From positions 124,001 through 188,000 of the forward strand of contig NZ_RFFK01000001.1 in the NCBI RefSeq assembly GCF_003696305.1: a stretch of 64,000 nt of DNA. The letters are read 5' to 3'. This document shows, in pieces, positions 10,169 to 20,631 of this stretch (its first letter is position 1; every line of letters begins with the position of its first letter). Under the pieces are notes generated by a model that was not told where the DNA came from, did not search any database, and saw only the letters and a list, made by a program, of their open reading frames with translations. Source of the stretch: Pseudomonas sp. AOB-7. Its GTDB lineage: Bacteria; Pseudomonadota; Gammaproteobacteria; Pseudomonadales; Pseudomonadaceae. Made by a program: the position numbers and the translations under genes.

Positions 10169-10792
10169 TCATCCTTCCTTGCACACCAGCGACAAGGCCT
10201 CCTCGGCCAATTGATCGAGGCTCATCGGCCCCTGCGGGCGGAACCAGGTGGTGGTCCAGCTCAGCGCGCCGGTGAGGAAACGTCGCTGGATAAAGGGATC
10301 GCCCTGGAAGTAACCGGCCTCGCGGGCTTCGCCCAGCACCTGCAGCCAGATCTGCTCGTAGGTATCGCGCAGCGCCAACACCTGCGCCTGGCCCTCGTCC
10401 GACAGCGAGCGCCACTCGTACACCAGCACCGCCATGGCCTCGCCGGTGCCGCCCATGATCGACTGCAGCTCGCAGCGGATTAGCGCCAGCAGGCGCTCGC
10501 GGGTGCCCTGCGCCTCGACCAGCGCAGCGCGCATCAAGGCGGTGTTGTAAAGGATGGTTTCCTCCATCACCGCCTTGAGGATCTCGTCCTTGCTCTTGAA
10601 GTGATGAAAGATGCTGCCCGACTGGATGCCCACCGCGCCGGCCAGGTCGCGCACCGTGGTGCGCTCGAAGCCCTTGCTGCGAAACAGGTGGGCGGCCATC
10701 TGCAGCAGCTTGCCCCGGGCGCTGTCCGGGTCGGTGACGTGGCCACCGCTGACCAGCTCCTGCATCACCGCCTGGGCCTTGTGTTCGTCCAC
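10169..10792 (-). CDS. atuR: TetR-family repressor of the acyclic terpene utilisation cluster
   Basis: A 207-residue TetR-type regulator. The N-terminal helix-turn-helix is evident in AAHLFRSKGFERTTVRDLAGAVGIQSGSIFHHF (roughly residues 32-65), followed by a ligand-binding domain. It starts with GTG at 10792, with AGGAG eight bases before. It is divergent from atuA, and the shared intergenic region holds two palindromic CCAAGC-type sites. In P. aeruginosa AtuR binds two inverted repeats between atuR and atuA and is released during growth on citronellol. Position and sites make the same role likely here. Confidence 0.85.
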   Translation of the reverse strand: MDEHKAQAVMQELVSGGHVTDPDSARGKLLQMAAHLFRSKGFERTTVRDLAGAVGIQSGSIFHHFKSKDEILKAVMEETILYNTALMRAALVEAQGTRERLLALIRCELQSIMGGTGEAMAVLVYEWRSLSDEGQAQVLALRDTYEQIWLQVLGEAREAGYFQGDPFIQRRFLTGALSWTTTWFRPQGPMSLDQLAEEALSLVCKEG

Positions 10793-10918
10793 GCTGACTT
10801 CTCCTGGTATTGGCTGCGCTGCGGCGGCCCGTTGCTTTCACGGATTCTGCAAGCCGCCGGCAAGTGCTTGTCTTACTTAATGAAATATATGCGATGAAAT
10901 TTATGCCCCCGCGCCTGA

Positions 10919-10991
10919 CCAAGCAAGCGCTTGGCCGCACTTTTGGCGGGAAAGCCCTCTTTTCCGACTTTTCAACCAAGCGCTTGCTTGG
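10919..10991. promoter_or_regulatory. Paired AtuR operator sites
   Basis: Two 16-base sites, CCAAGCAAGCGCTTGG at 10919-10934 and CCAAGCGCTTGCTTGG at 10976-10991, are exact reverse complements of each other, 57 bases apart start to start. Both centre on AAGCGCTT. They lie between divergent atuR and atuA. The second ends 43 bases before the atuA start, where a bound repressor would block the promoter. AtuR binding to two inverted repeats at this position is known in P. aeruginosa; the assignment here is by position and symmetry. Confidence 0.8.
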
Positions 10992-11033
10992 TAGTGTTGG
11001 TTTCAGCTTCCCAACCTGTGACGGGCCATCGCC

Positions 11034-12821
11034 ATGAGCAAAACCCTACGCATCGGCTGCGCTTCCGCCTTCTGGGGCGACACCTGCACCGCCGCCGCCC
11101 AGCTGGTGCGGGGGGCCGAGCTGGATTACCTGGTGTTCGACTACCTAGCCGAAGTGACCATGTCGATCATGGCCGGCGCCCGCATGAAGAAGCCGGACGA
11201 GGGCTACGCCCGCGACTTCGTCGAGGTGCTCGCGCCGCTGCTGGGCGAGATCGCGCAGAAGAAGATCCGCGTGATCAGCAACGCCGGCGGGGTCAACCCC
11301 ACGGCTTGCGCCGCGGCCCTCGAGGCGGCATGCGAGCAGGCCGGGGTGAAGCTGAAGATCGCCGTGCTGCACGGCGACAACCTGCAGCCCAAACTCGGCG
11401 AGCTGGTCAAGGCCGGCACCCGCGAGATGTTCAGCGGCGCGCCGCTGCCGCCCTTCTGCGTGTCGGTCAACGCCTACCTGGGTGCGCCGGGCATAGTCGC
11501 CGCGCTGGAGCAAGGCGCCGACATCGTCATCACCGGCCGCGTGGTCGACAGCGCCGTGGTCAGCGCCGCCCTGGTGCACGAGTTCGGCTGGGCCTGGAGC
11601 GATTACGACAAGCTGGCCCAGGCCGCGCTGGCCGGGCACATCATCGAATGCGGCGCGCAGTGCACCGGCGGTAACTTCACCGACTGGCGCGCGGTGCCGG
11701 ACTACGAACACATCGGTTTTCCCATCGTCGAGGTGCAGGCCGATGGCCGTTTCGTCGTGACCAAGCCGGAGGGTTCCGGCGGCCTGGTCACGCCTTTTAC
11801 CGTTGGCGAGCAGCTGCTCTACGAGATCGGCGACCCGCGCGCCTATCTGCTGCCGGACGTGGTCTGCGATTTCACCGCCGTCGAGCTGACCCAGGTCGGC
11901 GCCGACCGCGTCGAGCTCAAGGGCGCGCGCGGCCTGCCGCCGACCGCGCAATACAAGGTCAGCGCCACCCACCCGGACGGTTTCCGCTGCACCGCCAGCT
12001 GCCTGCTCGCCGGCATCGACGCGGTGGCCAAGGCCGAGCGGGTCAGCCAGGCGATCATCGCCAAGACCGAGGCGCTGTTCGCCGAGCGCGGCTGGGGCGC
12101 CTATCAGGAAGTCAGCATCGAGCTGCTGGGTAGCGAGGCCACCTACGGCCCGCACGGTCGGCGCCGGGATTGCCGCGAGGTGGTGGTGAAGATCGCCGTG
12201 CGCCACGCCAAGAAGGAGGCCCTGGTGCTGTTCTCCCGCGAGATCGCCCAGGCCGCCACCGGCATGGCGCCGGGGCTGACCGGCATAGTCGGCGGCCGCC
12301 CCACCGTCTTCCCGGTGATCCGCCTGTTCAGCTTCCTGGTGGACAAGAGCGCCTGCGAGCTGGCGGTGGAAATCGGCGGCCAGCGCAGCCCGGTCGCCCT
12401 GCCCCGGGTGGAGCTGTTCGATCCGGAGCACATCGCCGCCGAAGTCGCCGTGCCCGCCCCCACAGGCAGCGCCGACGTCACGGTGCCGCTGGTGCAACTG
12501 GCCGTGGCCCGCTCCGGCGACAAGGGCAACCACAGCAATATCGGTGTGATGGCGAGAAAGCCCGAGTACCTGGCGTGGATCGCCGCTGCGCTGACGCCCG
12601 AAGCCGTGGCGCAATGGATGGGCCATGTCCTGGATCCGCAAGCCGGCAAGGTCAGCCGCTGGCACCTGCCGGGCAGCCACAGCCTCAACTTCCTGCTGGA
12701 AAATGCCCTGGGCGGTGGCGGCGTGGCCAGCCTGCGTATCGACCCGCAGGGCAAGGCCTTCGCCCAGCAGCTGCTGGAATTCCCGGTACCGGTGCCGCGC
12801 GCACTGGCCGACAGCCTGTAA
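11034..12821 (+). CDS. atuA: Acyclic terpene utilisation protein AtuA
   Basis: A 595-residue AtuA-family (DUF1446) protein, needed for growth on citronellol and geraniol in P. aeruginosa. AtuA has been proposed to act on 3-hydroxy-3-isohexenylglutaryl-CoA or related intermediates but its chemistry is not settled. The first ~450 residues form the DUF1446 core ([45 protein letters not shown]). The last ~110 residues ([15 protein letters not shown]...) are the AtuA-like C-terminal domain. It is the first gene of the atu operon, 18 bases ahead of atuB, and controlled by the palindromes upstream. Confidence 0.95.
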   Translation: MSKTLRIGCASAFWGDTCTAAAQLVRGAELDYLVFDYLAEVTMSIMAGARMKKPDEGYARDFVEVLAPLLGEIAQKKIRVISNAGGVNPTACAAALEAACEQAGVKLKIAVLHGDNLQPKLGELVKAGTREMFSGAPLPPFCVSVNAYLGAPGIVAALEQGADIVITGRVVDSAVVSAALVHEFGWAWSDYDKLAQAALAGHIIECGAQCTGGNFTDWRAVPDYEHIGFPIVEVQADGRFVVTKPEGSGGLVTPFTVGEQLLYEIGDPRAYLLPDVVCDFTAVELTQVGADRVELKGARGLPPTAQYKVSATHPDGFRCTASCLLAGIDAVAKAERVSQAIIAKTEALFAERGWGAYQEVSIELLGSEATYGPHGRRRDCREVVVKIAVRHAKKEALVLFSREIAQAATGMAPGLTGIVGGRPTVFPVIRLFSFLVDKSACELAVEIGGQRSPVALPRVELFDPEHIAAEVAVPAPTGSADVTVPLVQLAVARSGDKGNHSNIGVMARKPEYLAWIAAALTPEAVAQWMGHVLDPQAGKVSRWHLPGSHSLNFLLENALGGGGVASLRIDPQGKAFAQQLLEFPVPVPRALADSL

Positions 12822-12838
12822 CAAGGACAACCAGAACG

Positions 12839-13708
12839 ATGAGCTACGACTCCGTATTCAAACCTGGCCTTTTCGCAGGCCAGACCATCCTGGTTACCGG
12901 CGGTGGCAGCGGTATCGGTCGCTGCGTGGCCCACGAGCTGGCCCATCTCGGCGCCCACGTGGTGCTGGTCGGACGCAAGCAGGAAAAACTGGAGAAAACC
13001 TGCGCCGAGATCATCGAAGACGGCGGCAGCGCCAGCTTCCAGGTCTGCGACATCCGTGACGAAGAAGCGGTGAAGGCCATGGTCGGCGCGGTGATTGCGC
13101 AGCTCGGACGCATCCATCACCTGGTCAACAACGCCGGCGGCCAGTTCCCTGCGCCGCTGATTGGCATCAACCAGAAAGGTTTCGAGACCGTGGTGCGCAC
13201 CAACCTGGTGGGCGGTTTTCTGGTGGCCAAGGAAGTCTTCCTGCAGAGCATGAGCAAGACCGGCGGCAGCATCGTCAACATGCTCGCCGACATGTGGGGC
13301 GGCATGCCGGGCATGGGCCATTCGGGGGCGGCGCGGGCGGGTATGGAGAACTTCACCAAGACCGCCGCCTACGAGTGGGGCCACGCCGGCGTGCGGGTCA
13401 ACGCCGTGGCGCCGGGCTGGATCGCCTCCAGCGGTATGGACACCTACCCCGAGTCGATGAAGAACATGATCCGCAACCTCAAGGATCACGTGCCGCTGCA
13501 GCGCATCGGCAGCGAGTCCGAGGTGGCGTCGGCCATCGTTTTTCTGCTCAGCCCGGGCGCCAACTTCATCAGCGGCAACACCATCCGCATAGACGGTGCA
13601 GCCAGCCAGGGCACCCGTGCCTGGACGCTGGGCAAGGCGAGAAACAGCGAGCCCTACAACGGTTTCCACCGGGCCTACCTGCCCGATGTACTGAAAGATC
13701 AGGAGTAA
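12839..13708 (+). CDS. atuB: Short-chain dehydrogenase AtuB
   Basis: A 289-residue SDR protein with cofactor motif TGGGSGIG (20-27) and NNAG (97-100). Instead of the usual YxxxK it has HSGAARAG at 161-168 followed by TK at 173-174. That pattern is seen in the 2,4-dienoyl-CoA reductase/trans-2-enoyl-CoA reductase branch of the SDR family. In the atu pathway AtuB is thought to serve an oxidoreductase step on a terpenoid alcohol, aldehyde or CoA ester; the exact step is unproven. It sits directly between atuA and atuC in one operon. Confidence 0.9.
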   Translation: MSYDSVFKPGLFAGQTILVTGGGSGIGRCVAHELAHLGAHVVLVGRKQEKLEKTCAEIIEDGGSASFQVCDIRDEEAVKAMVGAVIAQLGRIHHLVNNAGGQFPAPLIGINQKGFETVVRTNLVGGFLVAKEVFLQSMSKTGGSIVNMLADMWGGMPGMGHSGAARAGMENFTKTAAYEWGHAGVRVNAVAPGWIASSGMDTYPESMKNMIRNLKDHVPLQRIGSESEVASAIVFLLSPGANFISGNTIRIDGAASQGTRAWTLGKARNSEPYNGFHRAYLPDVLKDQE

Positions 13709-13712
13709 GGCG

Positions 13713-15329
13713 ATGCCCGTGATCCAATCGGAAATCGACGTGCATGGCGACGCCTTCGCGCAGAACCGCGCGGCCATGCTGGCGGCCATCGCGGCCTTTC
13801 GCGACGTCGAGCAGAAGGTGCTCGACAAGGCACAGGAGGCCAAGGCCAAGTTCGACAAGCGCGGCCAGTTGCTGCCGCGCGAACGCCTCAACCTGCTGCT
13901 CGATGCCGGCGCGCCCTTTCTCGAACTGGCCTCGCTGGCCGGCTACAAGCTGCACGACGACAAGGACGGCAGCCAGGCCGGCGGTGGCCTGATCGCCGGC
14001 ATCGGCTACATCGCCGGTGTACGCTGCCTGGTGATCGCCAACAACAGCGCGATCAAGGGCGGCACCATCTCCCCCACGGGCCTGAAAAAATCCCTGCGCC
14101 TGCAGCAGATCGCCTTCGAAAACAAGCTGCCGGTGGTGACCCTGGCCGAGAGCGGCGGCGCCAACCTCAACTACGCCGCCGACATCTTCGTCGAGGGCGC
14201 ACGTGGCTTCGCCAACCAGGCGCGCATGTCCGCCATGGGCCTGCCGCAGATCACCGTGGTGCACGGCTCCAGTACCGCCGGCGGGGCCTACCAGCCCGGC
14301 CTGTCCGACTACGTGGTGGTGGTGCGCGGCAAGGCCAAGATGTTCCTCGCCGGCCCGCCATTGCTCAAGGCCGCCACCGGCGAGATCGCCACCGACGAGC
14401 AACTCGGTGGCGCCGAGATGCACGCCCAGGTCGCCGGCACCGCCGAGTACCTGGCCGAGAACGATGCCGATGGCGTGCGCCTGGCGCGCGAGATAGTCGG
14501 CATGCTGCCGTGGAACCAGCAGCTGCCGGCTCGTGAGAAACGCACCTGGCGCGAGCCGCTGTACTCGGCCGAGGAACTGCTCGGCATCGTCCCGGCGGAC
14601 GCCAAGAAGCCCTACGACGTGCGCGAGATCATCGCGCGTATCGCCGACGGCTCGGCGTTTCTCGACTTCAAGAACGAGTTCGACAGCCAGACCGTCTGCG
14701 GCCACCTGCAGATCGAAGGCCAGGCCTGCGGCTTTATCGGCAACAACGGCCCGATCACCCCACAGGGCGCGGCCAAGGCGGCGCAATTTATCCAGCTGTG
14801 CGAGCAGAGCAACACGCCGATCCTGTTCTTTCACAACACCACCGGTTTCATGGTCGGCACGGAATCCGAGCAGAACGGCGTGATCAAGCACGGCTCGAAG
14901 ATGATCCAGGCCGTGGCCAACGCCACGGTGCCCAAGCTGACCATAGTGGTCGGCGGCTCCTATGGGGCCGGCAACTACGCCATGTGCGGAAGGGGGCTGG
15001 ACCCGCGCTTTATCTTCGCCTGGCCCAACAGCAAGACCGCCGTGATGGGCGGCGCCCAGGCTGGCAAGGTGCTGCGCATCGTCACCGAGGAAAAACACGC
15101 CAAGGAAGGCAAGGAAGCCGATCCGAAAATGCTCGATATGCTGGAAACCGTGACCGCGCAAAAACTCGACAGCCAGTCCACTGCGCTGTACGGCACCGCC
15201 AGCCTGTGGGACGACGGCCTGATCGACCCGCGCGATACGCGCAAGCTGCTGGGCTTCTTGCTGGACATCTGCGCCGAAGCCAATCTGCGGCCCCTGAAAT
15301 CCAATCGTTTCGGCGTCGCTCGTTTCTGA
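13713..15329 (+). CDS. atuC: Geranyl-CoA carboxylase, carboxyltransferase (beta) subunit
   Basis: A 538-residue biotin-dependent carboxyltransferase subunit. With AtuF it carboxylates cis-geranyl-CoA to isohexenylglutaconyl-CoA, the step that allows beta-oxidation past the methyl branch. The acyl-CoA carboxylase fold is seen in RGQLLPRERLNLLLD, ESGGANL, GSSTAGGAYQPGLSDY and the C-terminal NTTGFMVGTESE and GGSYGAGNYAMCGRG segments. The paralogous methylcrotonyl-CoA carboxylase (LiuB) is very similar; the atu context decides the substrate. It starts four bases after atuB. Confidence 0.93.
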   Translation: MPVIQSEIDVHGDAFAQNRAAMLAAIAAFRDVEQKVLDKAQEAKAKFDKRGQLLPRERLNLLLDAGAPFLELASLAGYKLHDDKDGSQAGGGLIAGIGYIAGVRCLVIANNSAIKGGTISPTGLKKSLRLQQIAFENKLPVVTLAESGGANLNYAADIFVEGARGFANQARMSAMGLPQITVVHGSSTAGGAYQPGLSDYVVVVRGKAKMFLAGPPLLKAATGEIATDEQLGGAEMHAQVAGTAEYLAENDADGVRLAREIVGMLPWNQQLPAREKRTWREPLYSAEELLGIVPADAKKPYDVREIIARIADGSAFLDFKNEFDSQTVCGHLQIEGQACGFIGNNGPITPQGAAKAAQFIQLCEQSNTPILFFHNTTGFMVGTESEQNGVIKHGSKMIQAVANATVPKLTIVVGGSYGAGNYAMCGRGLDPRFIFAWPNSKTAVMGGAQAGKVLRIVTEEKHAKEGKEADPKMLDMLETVTAQKLDSQSTALYGTASLWDDGLIDPRDTRKLLGFLLDICAEANLRPLKSNRFGVARF

Positions 15330-15354
15330 CCCTCATCATCGGAGCACAACAACA

Positions 15355-16515
15355 ATGATCTTCACCCAGGAACACGAAGAACTCCGCCGCACCGTCCGTA
15401 ACTTCGTCGACAAGGAAATCAATCCGCACGTCGACGCCTGGGAGAAGGAAGGCCGCTTCCCCATCCACGACATCTTCAAGAAGGCCGGCGAGCTGGGCCT
15501 GCTGGGCATCTCCAAGCCGGAGAAATTCGGTGGCATGGGCCTGGACTACAGCTACTCCATCGTCGCCGCCGAGGAGTTCGGCACCATCCATTGCGGCGGC
15601 ATCCCCATGTCCATCGGCGTGCAGACCGACATGTGCACCCCGGCCCTGGCACGCTTCGGCTCCGATGAACTGCGCGAGGAGTTCCTGCGCCCGGCCATCA
15701 GCGGCGAGATGGTCGGCTGCATCGGCGTCTCCGAAGTCGGCGCCGGCTCCGACGTGGCGGGCCTGAAGACCACGGCGCGCAAGGACGGCGACGACTACAT
15801 CATCAACGGCAGCAAGATGTGGATCACCAACTCTCCGAGTGCCGACTTTATCTGCCTGCTGGCCAACACCTCGGACGACAAGCCGCACGTCAACAAATCG
15901 CTGATCATGGTGCCGATGAAGACCCCGGGCATCAGCGTCAGCCCGCACCTGGACAAGCTCGGCATGCGCAGCTCGGAGACCGCCCAGGTGTTCTTCGACA
16001 ACGTGCGCGTGCCGCAGCGCTATCGTATAGGGGCCGAAGGCGCCGGCTTTATGATGCAGATGCTGCAGTTCCAGGAAGAGCGCCTGTTCGGCGCGGCCAA
16101 CATGATCAAGGGCCTGGAGCACTGCGTCGACAGCACCATCGACTACTGCAAGCAGCGCCACACCTTCGGCCAACCGCTGATCGACAATCAGGTCATCCAC
16201 TTCCGCATGGCCGAATTGCAGACCGAGATCGAGTGCCTGCGCGCACTGGTCTACCAGGCCACCGAACAGTACGTGAAGGGCCGCGACGTGACCAAGCTGG
16301 CGTCCATGGCCAAGCTCAAGGCCGGCCGCCTGGGCCGCGAGGTGTCCGACGCCTGCCTGCAGTACTGGGGCGGCATGGGCTTCATGTGGGACAACCCGGT
16401 GTCGCGCGCCTACCGCGACGTGCGCCTGGTCAGCATCGGCGGCGGTGCCGACGAAATCATGCTCGGCATCATCTGCAAGCTGATGGGCATCCTGCCCGGC
16501 AAGAAAAAGGGCTGA
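15355..16515 (+). CDS. atuD: Citronellyl-CoA dehydrogenase
   Basis: A 386-residue FAD-dependent acyl-CoA dehydrogenase. AtuD oxidises citronellyl-CoA to geranyl-CoA in P. aeruginosa. The family pattern is complete: EEHEELRRTVRNFVDKEI at the N-terminus, CIGVSEVGAGSDVAGL and MWITNSPSADF for flavin and substrate contacts, GMRSSETAQVFFDNVRVP, and RRAxT-like helices near the C-terminus ending IGGGADEIMLGI. Electrons would go to ETF. It lies 25 bases after atuC and 10 before atuE, all in one operon. Confidence 0.94.
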   Translation: MIFTQEHEELRRTVRNFVDKEINPHVDAWEKEGRFPIHDIFKKAGELGLLGISKPEKFGGMGLDYSYSIVAAEEFGTIHCGGIPMSIGVQTDMCTPALARFGSDELREEFLRPAISGEMVGCIGVSEVGAGSDVAGLKTTARKDGDDYIINGSKMWITNSPSADFICLLANTSDDKPHVNKSLIMVPMKTPGISVSPHLDKLGMRSSETAQVFFDNVRVPQRYRIGAEGAGFMMQMLQFQEERLFGAANMIKGLEHCVDSTIDYCKQRHTFGQPLIDNQVIHFRMAELQTEIECLRALVYQATEQYVKGRDVTKLASMAKLKAGRLGREVSDACLQYWGGMGFMWDNPVSRAYRDVRLVSIGGGADEIMLGIICKLMGILPGKKKG

Positions 16516-16525
16516 GGAGGCGACC

Positions 16526-17323
16526 ATGGCCGAACTGCCGAATTGCCAGACCCTGCTGCTGGAGCAGGTCGAGGGCGTGCTCTACGTCACCCTCAACCGC
16601 CCGGACAGCCGCAACGCCATGAGCCTGGCCATGGTCGGCGAACTGCGCGCCACCCTGGAGGCCGTGCGCCACGACGCCGGCGTGCGCGCCCTCGTGCTGC
16701 GCGGTGCCGATGGCCACTTCTGCGCCGGCGGCGATATCAAGGACATGGCCGGCGCCCGAGCCCGCGGCGGCGACGCCTACCGCGAGCTGAACCGCGCCTT
16801 CGGTGCGCTGCTGGAAGAGGCCCAGGCCGCTCCGCAGGTACTGGTGGCGGTGCTGGAAGGCGCCGTGCTCGGCGGCGGCTTCGGCCTGGCCTGCGTGTCC
16901 GACGTGGCCATCGCGGCGAGCGGCGCCAAGTTCGGCCTGCCGGAAACCACCCTGGGCATCCTCCCGGCGCAGATCGCCCCCTTCGTGGTGCGGCGCATCG
17001 GCCTGACCCAGGCGCGCCGCCTGGCCCTGACCGCCGCCCGCTTCGACGGCGCCGAGGCGTTGCGCCTGGGCCTGGTGCACTACTGCGAGCACGATGACGC
17101 CGCCCTGCAGCAGCGCCTGGACGAAACCCTGGCGCAGATCCGCCAGTGCGCGCCCCAGGCCAACGCCCAGACCAAGGCTCTGCTGCTGGCCAGCGAGCGC
17201 GAGGCCCTCGGCCCGCTGCTCGACCGCGCCGCCGAACAGTTCGCCGCGGCCGTCACCGGCGCCGAGGGCGTCGAAGGCACCCTGGCCTTCGTGCAGAAAC
17301 GCAAGCCCAGGTGGGCAGAGTGA
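16526..17323 (+). CDS. atuE: Isohexenylglutaconyl-CoA hydratase
   Basis: A 265-residue crotonase-fold enoyl-CoA hydratase that adds water to isohexenylglutaconyl-CoA after the AtuCF carboxylation. The oxyanion-hole region FCAGGDIKDMAG (about residues 66-77) and the second active-site segment (VLGGGFGLACVSDVAIAA, GLPETTLGI) are intact. Start ATG 16526 follows GAGGAGG. It is closely spaced to atuD, then separated from atuF by 137 bases that hold repeat sequence. Confidence 0.93.
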   Translation: MAELPNCQTLLLEQVEGVLYVTLNRPDSRNAMSLAMVGELRATLEAVRHDAGVRALVLRGADGHFCAGGDIKDMAGARARGGDAYRELNRAFGALLEEAQAAPQVLVAVLEGAVLGGGFGLACVSDVAIAASGAKFGLPETTLGILPAQIAPFVVRRIGLTQARRLALTAARFDGAEALRLGLVHYCEHDDAALQQRLDETLAQIRQCAPQANAQTKALLLASEREALGPLLDRAAEQFAAAVTGAEGVEGTLAFVQKRKPRWAE

Positions 17324-17328
17324 AACCC

Positions 17329-17405
17329 TAGGGTGGATGTCGCTTTTCACATCCACCAATTCAGACCCGCCAAACGGTGGATCGATAAAGCTCGATCCAC
17401 CCTAC
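17329..17405. repeat. REP-like inverted repeats between atuE and atuF
   Basis: Two GGTGGAT/ATCCACC hairpins in tandem (TAGGGTGGATG...CATCCACC, then GGTGGATCG...CGATCCACCCTAC) fill most of the 137-base gap. The same TAGGGTGGATG/CATCCACCCTAC motif recurs at 19454-19481. This is the form of dispersed intergenic palindromes common in Pseudomonas genomes. They may alter mRNA stability but I see no promoter-like sequence here. Confidence 0.7.
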
Positions 17406-17460
17406 GCAAGAACAGCGCAGCCCGGCAGCAATCCGGGGATCGCCCCACAGGAGCACAAAG

Positions 17461-19449
<1,989 letters not shown>

Positions 19450-19453
19450 TGCA

Positions 19454-19481
19454 GGGTGGATGGCGCTTCATCCATCCACCC
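19454..19481. repeat. REP-like inverted repeat between atuF and atuG
   Basis: GGGTGGATGG and CCATCCACCC arms with an eight-base loop form a single hairpin in the 60-base gap. It is the same family as the repeats at 17329-17405. Confidence 0.7.
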
Positions 19482-19509
19482 TACGACTACAACAACAAGA
19501 GGAACGCCC

Positions 19510-20337
19510 ATGTCACTTTCCGGCAAGACCCTGTTCATCACCGGCGCCAGCCGTGGCATCGGCCGCGAGATCGCCCTCAAGGCCGCCGCCGACGGCGCCA
19601 ATATCGTCATCGCGGCCAAGAGCGCCGAGCCACACCCGAAGCTGGCAGGCACCATCCATAGCGTCGCCGCCGAGGTCGAGGCCGCTGGCGGCCAGGCCCT
19701 GGCCCTGCAACTGGACGTGCGCGACGAACAGGCCGTGGCCGCCGCCATGGCCCGCGCCGCCGAGCACTTCGGCGGCATCGACGCGCTGGTCAACAACGCC
19801 GGGGCGATCAAGCTGGTGGGCGTGGAGAAGCTCGAACCCAAGCGCTTCGACCTGATGTACCAGATCAACACTCGCGCGGTGATGGTGTGCAGCCAGGCAG
19901 CGCTGCCCTATCTGAAAAAGAGCCCCGGCGGACATATCCTCAACCTGTCGCCACCGCTCAACCTCGACGCCAAGTGGTTCGCCCAGCACGGCCCCTACAC
20001 CGTCACCAAGTACGGCATGAGCATGCTCACCCTAGGCATGAACGAGGAATTCAAGAAGTACGGCATCAGCGTCAACTCGCTGTGGCCCAAGACCATGATC
20101 GCCACCGCCGCCATCGAGTTCGAACTGGGCAGCCGCGACGCCTTCAAACGCGCGCGCACCCCGGCCATCATGGCCGACGCCGCCCACGCCATCCTGAGTA
20201 GCGAAGGCCGCAGCCTCACCGGGCGCCTGCTGATCGACGAGGACATCCTGCGTGAACGGGGCGTCAGCGACTTCGAGCAGTATCGCTTCGATCCCGCTGG
20301 CGGCAGCCTGGTGCCCGACCTGTTCGTCGATCCGTAG
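19510..20337 (+). CDS. atuG: Short-chain dehydrogenase AtuG
   Basis: A 275-residue SDR protein of the HSDL2-like branch: TGASRGIGREIALKAA near residues 11-26, NNAGA near 97-101, LSPPLNLDAKWF and catalytic YTVTKYGMS near 163-171, then SLWPKTMIATAA. Its step in citronellol breakdown is not firmly known. It has been suggested to act on a hydroxyacyl or terpenoid alcohol intermediate. The start has AAGAGGAA upstream. It follows atuF after a REP hairpin and precedes atuH after a 294-base repeat-rich gap. Confidence 0.9.
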   Translation: MSLSGKTLFITGASRGIGREIALKAAADGANIVIAAKSAEPHPKLAGTIHSVAAEVEAAGGQALALQLDVRDEQAVAAAMARAAEHFGGIDALVNNAGAIKLVGVEKLEPKRFDLMYQINTRAVMVCSQAALPYLKKSPGGHILNLSPPLNLDAKWFAQHGPYTVTKYGMSMLTLGMNEEFKKYGISVNSLWPKTMIATAAIEFELGSRDAFKRARTPAIMADAAHAILSSEGRSLTGRLLIDEDILRERGVSDFEQYRFDPAGGSLVPDLFVDP

Positions 20338-20515
20338 GGCGGGTGCCACCCGCCACCATCGCCTTCATAACCCGGATGCAATCCGGGGATCCCGTGCGCG
20401 GATTTACCCGGATTGCATCCGGGCTCCAGGCGCCGCCCCGTAGGGTGCGCCGCGCGCACCGAGACGACCCGCGAATCTGCGCCTGGCCCGGTGCGCACAG
20501 CGCACCCTACGACAC
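20332..20515. repeat. Cluster of REP-like palindromes between atuG and atuH
   Basis: Within the 294-base gap are at least four inverted repeats in series. They are GGCGGGTG/CACCCGCC (from about 20339), CCCGGATGCAATCCGGG (from 20371), CCCGGATTGCATCCGGG (from about 20407), and GTAGGGTGCGC and GCGCACCCTAC as outward arms (20439-20510). No gene is supported in the gap. The atuH promoter, if separate, must lie in the last ~110 bases, where I recognise nothing definite. Confidence 0.7.
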
Positions 20516-20631
20516 GGTGCGTATTTGCCGATCTGCCCACCGCTGAACGCACCTGGGCCATGGCTGGTGCGCGCCAGGCTGACTAGAGTCAGGACTCGCC
20601 TCCAATTCATAACAGCCCAAGTGCGAGCCCC

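Noticed and set aside
11145-12830. 561-codon minus-strand frame opposite atuA
   Set aside because: Antisense shadow of atuA codon bias; no start signal and no recognisable protein features.
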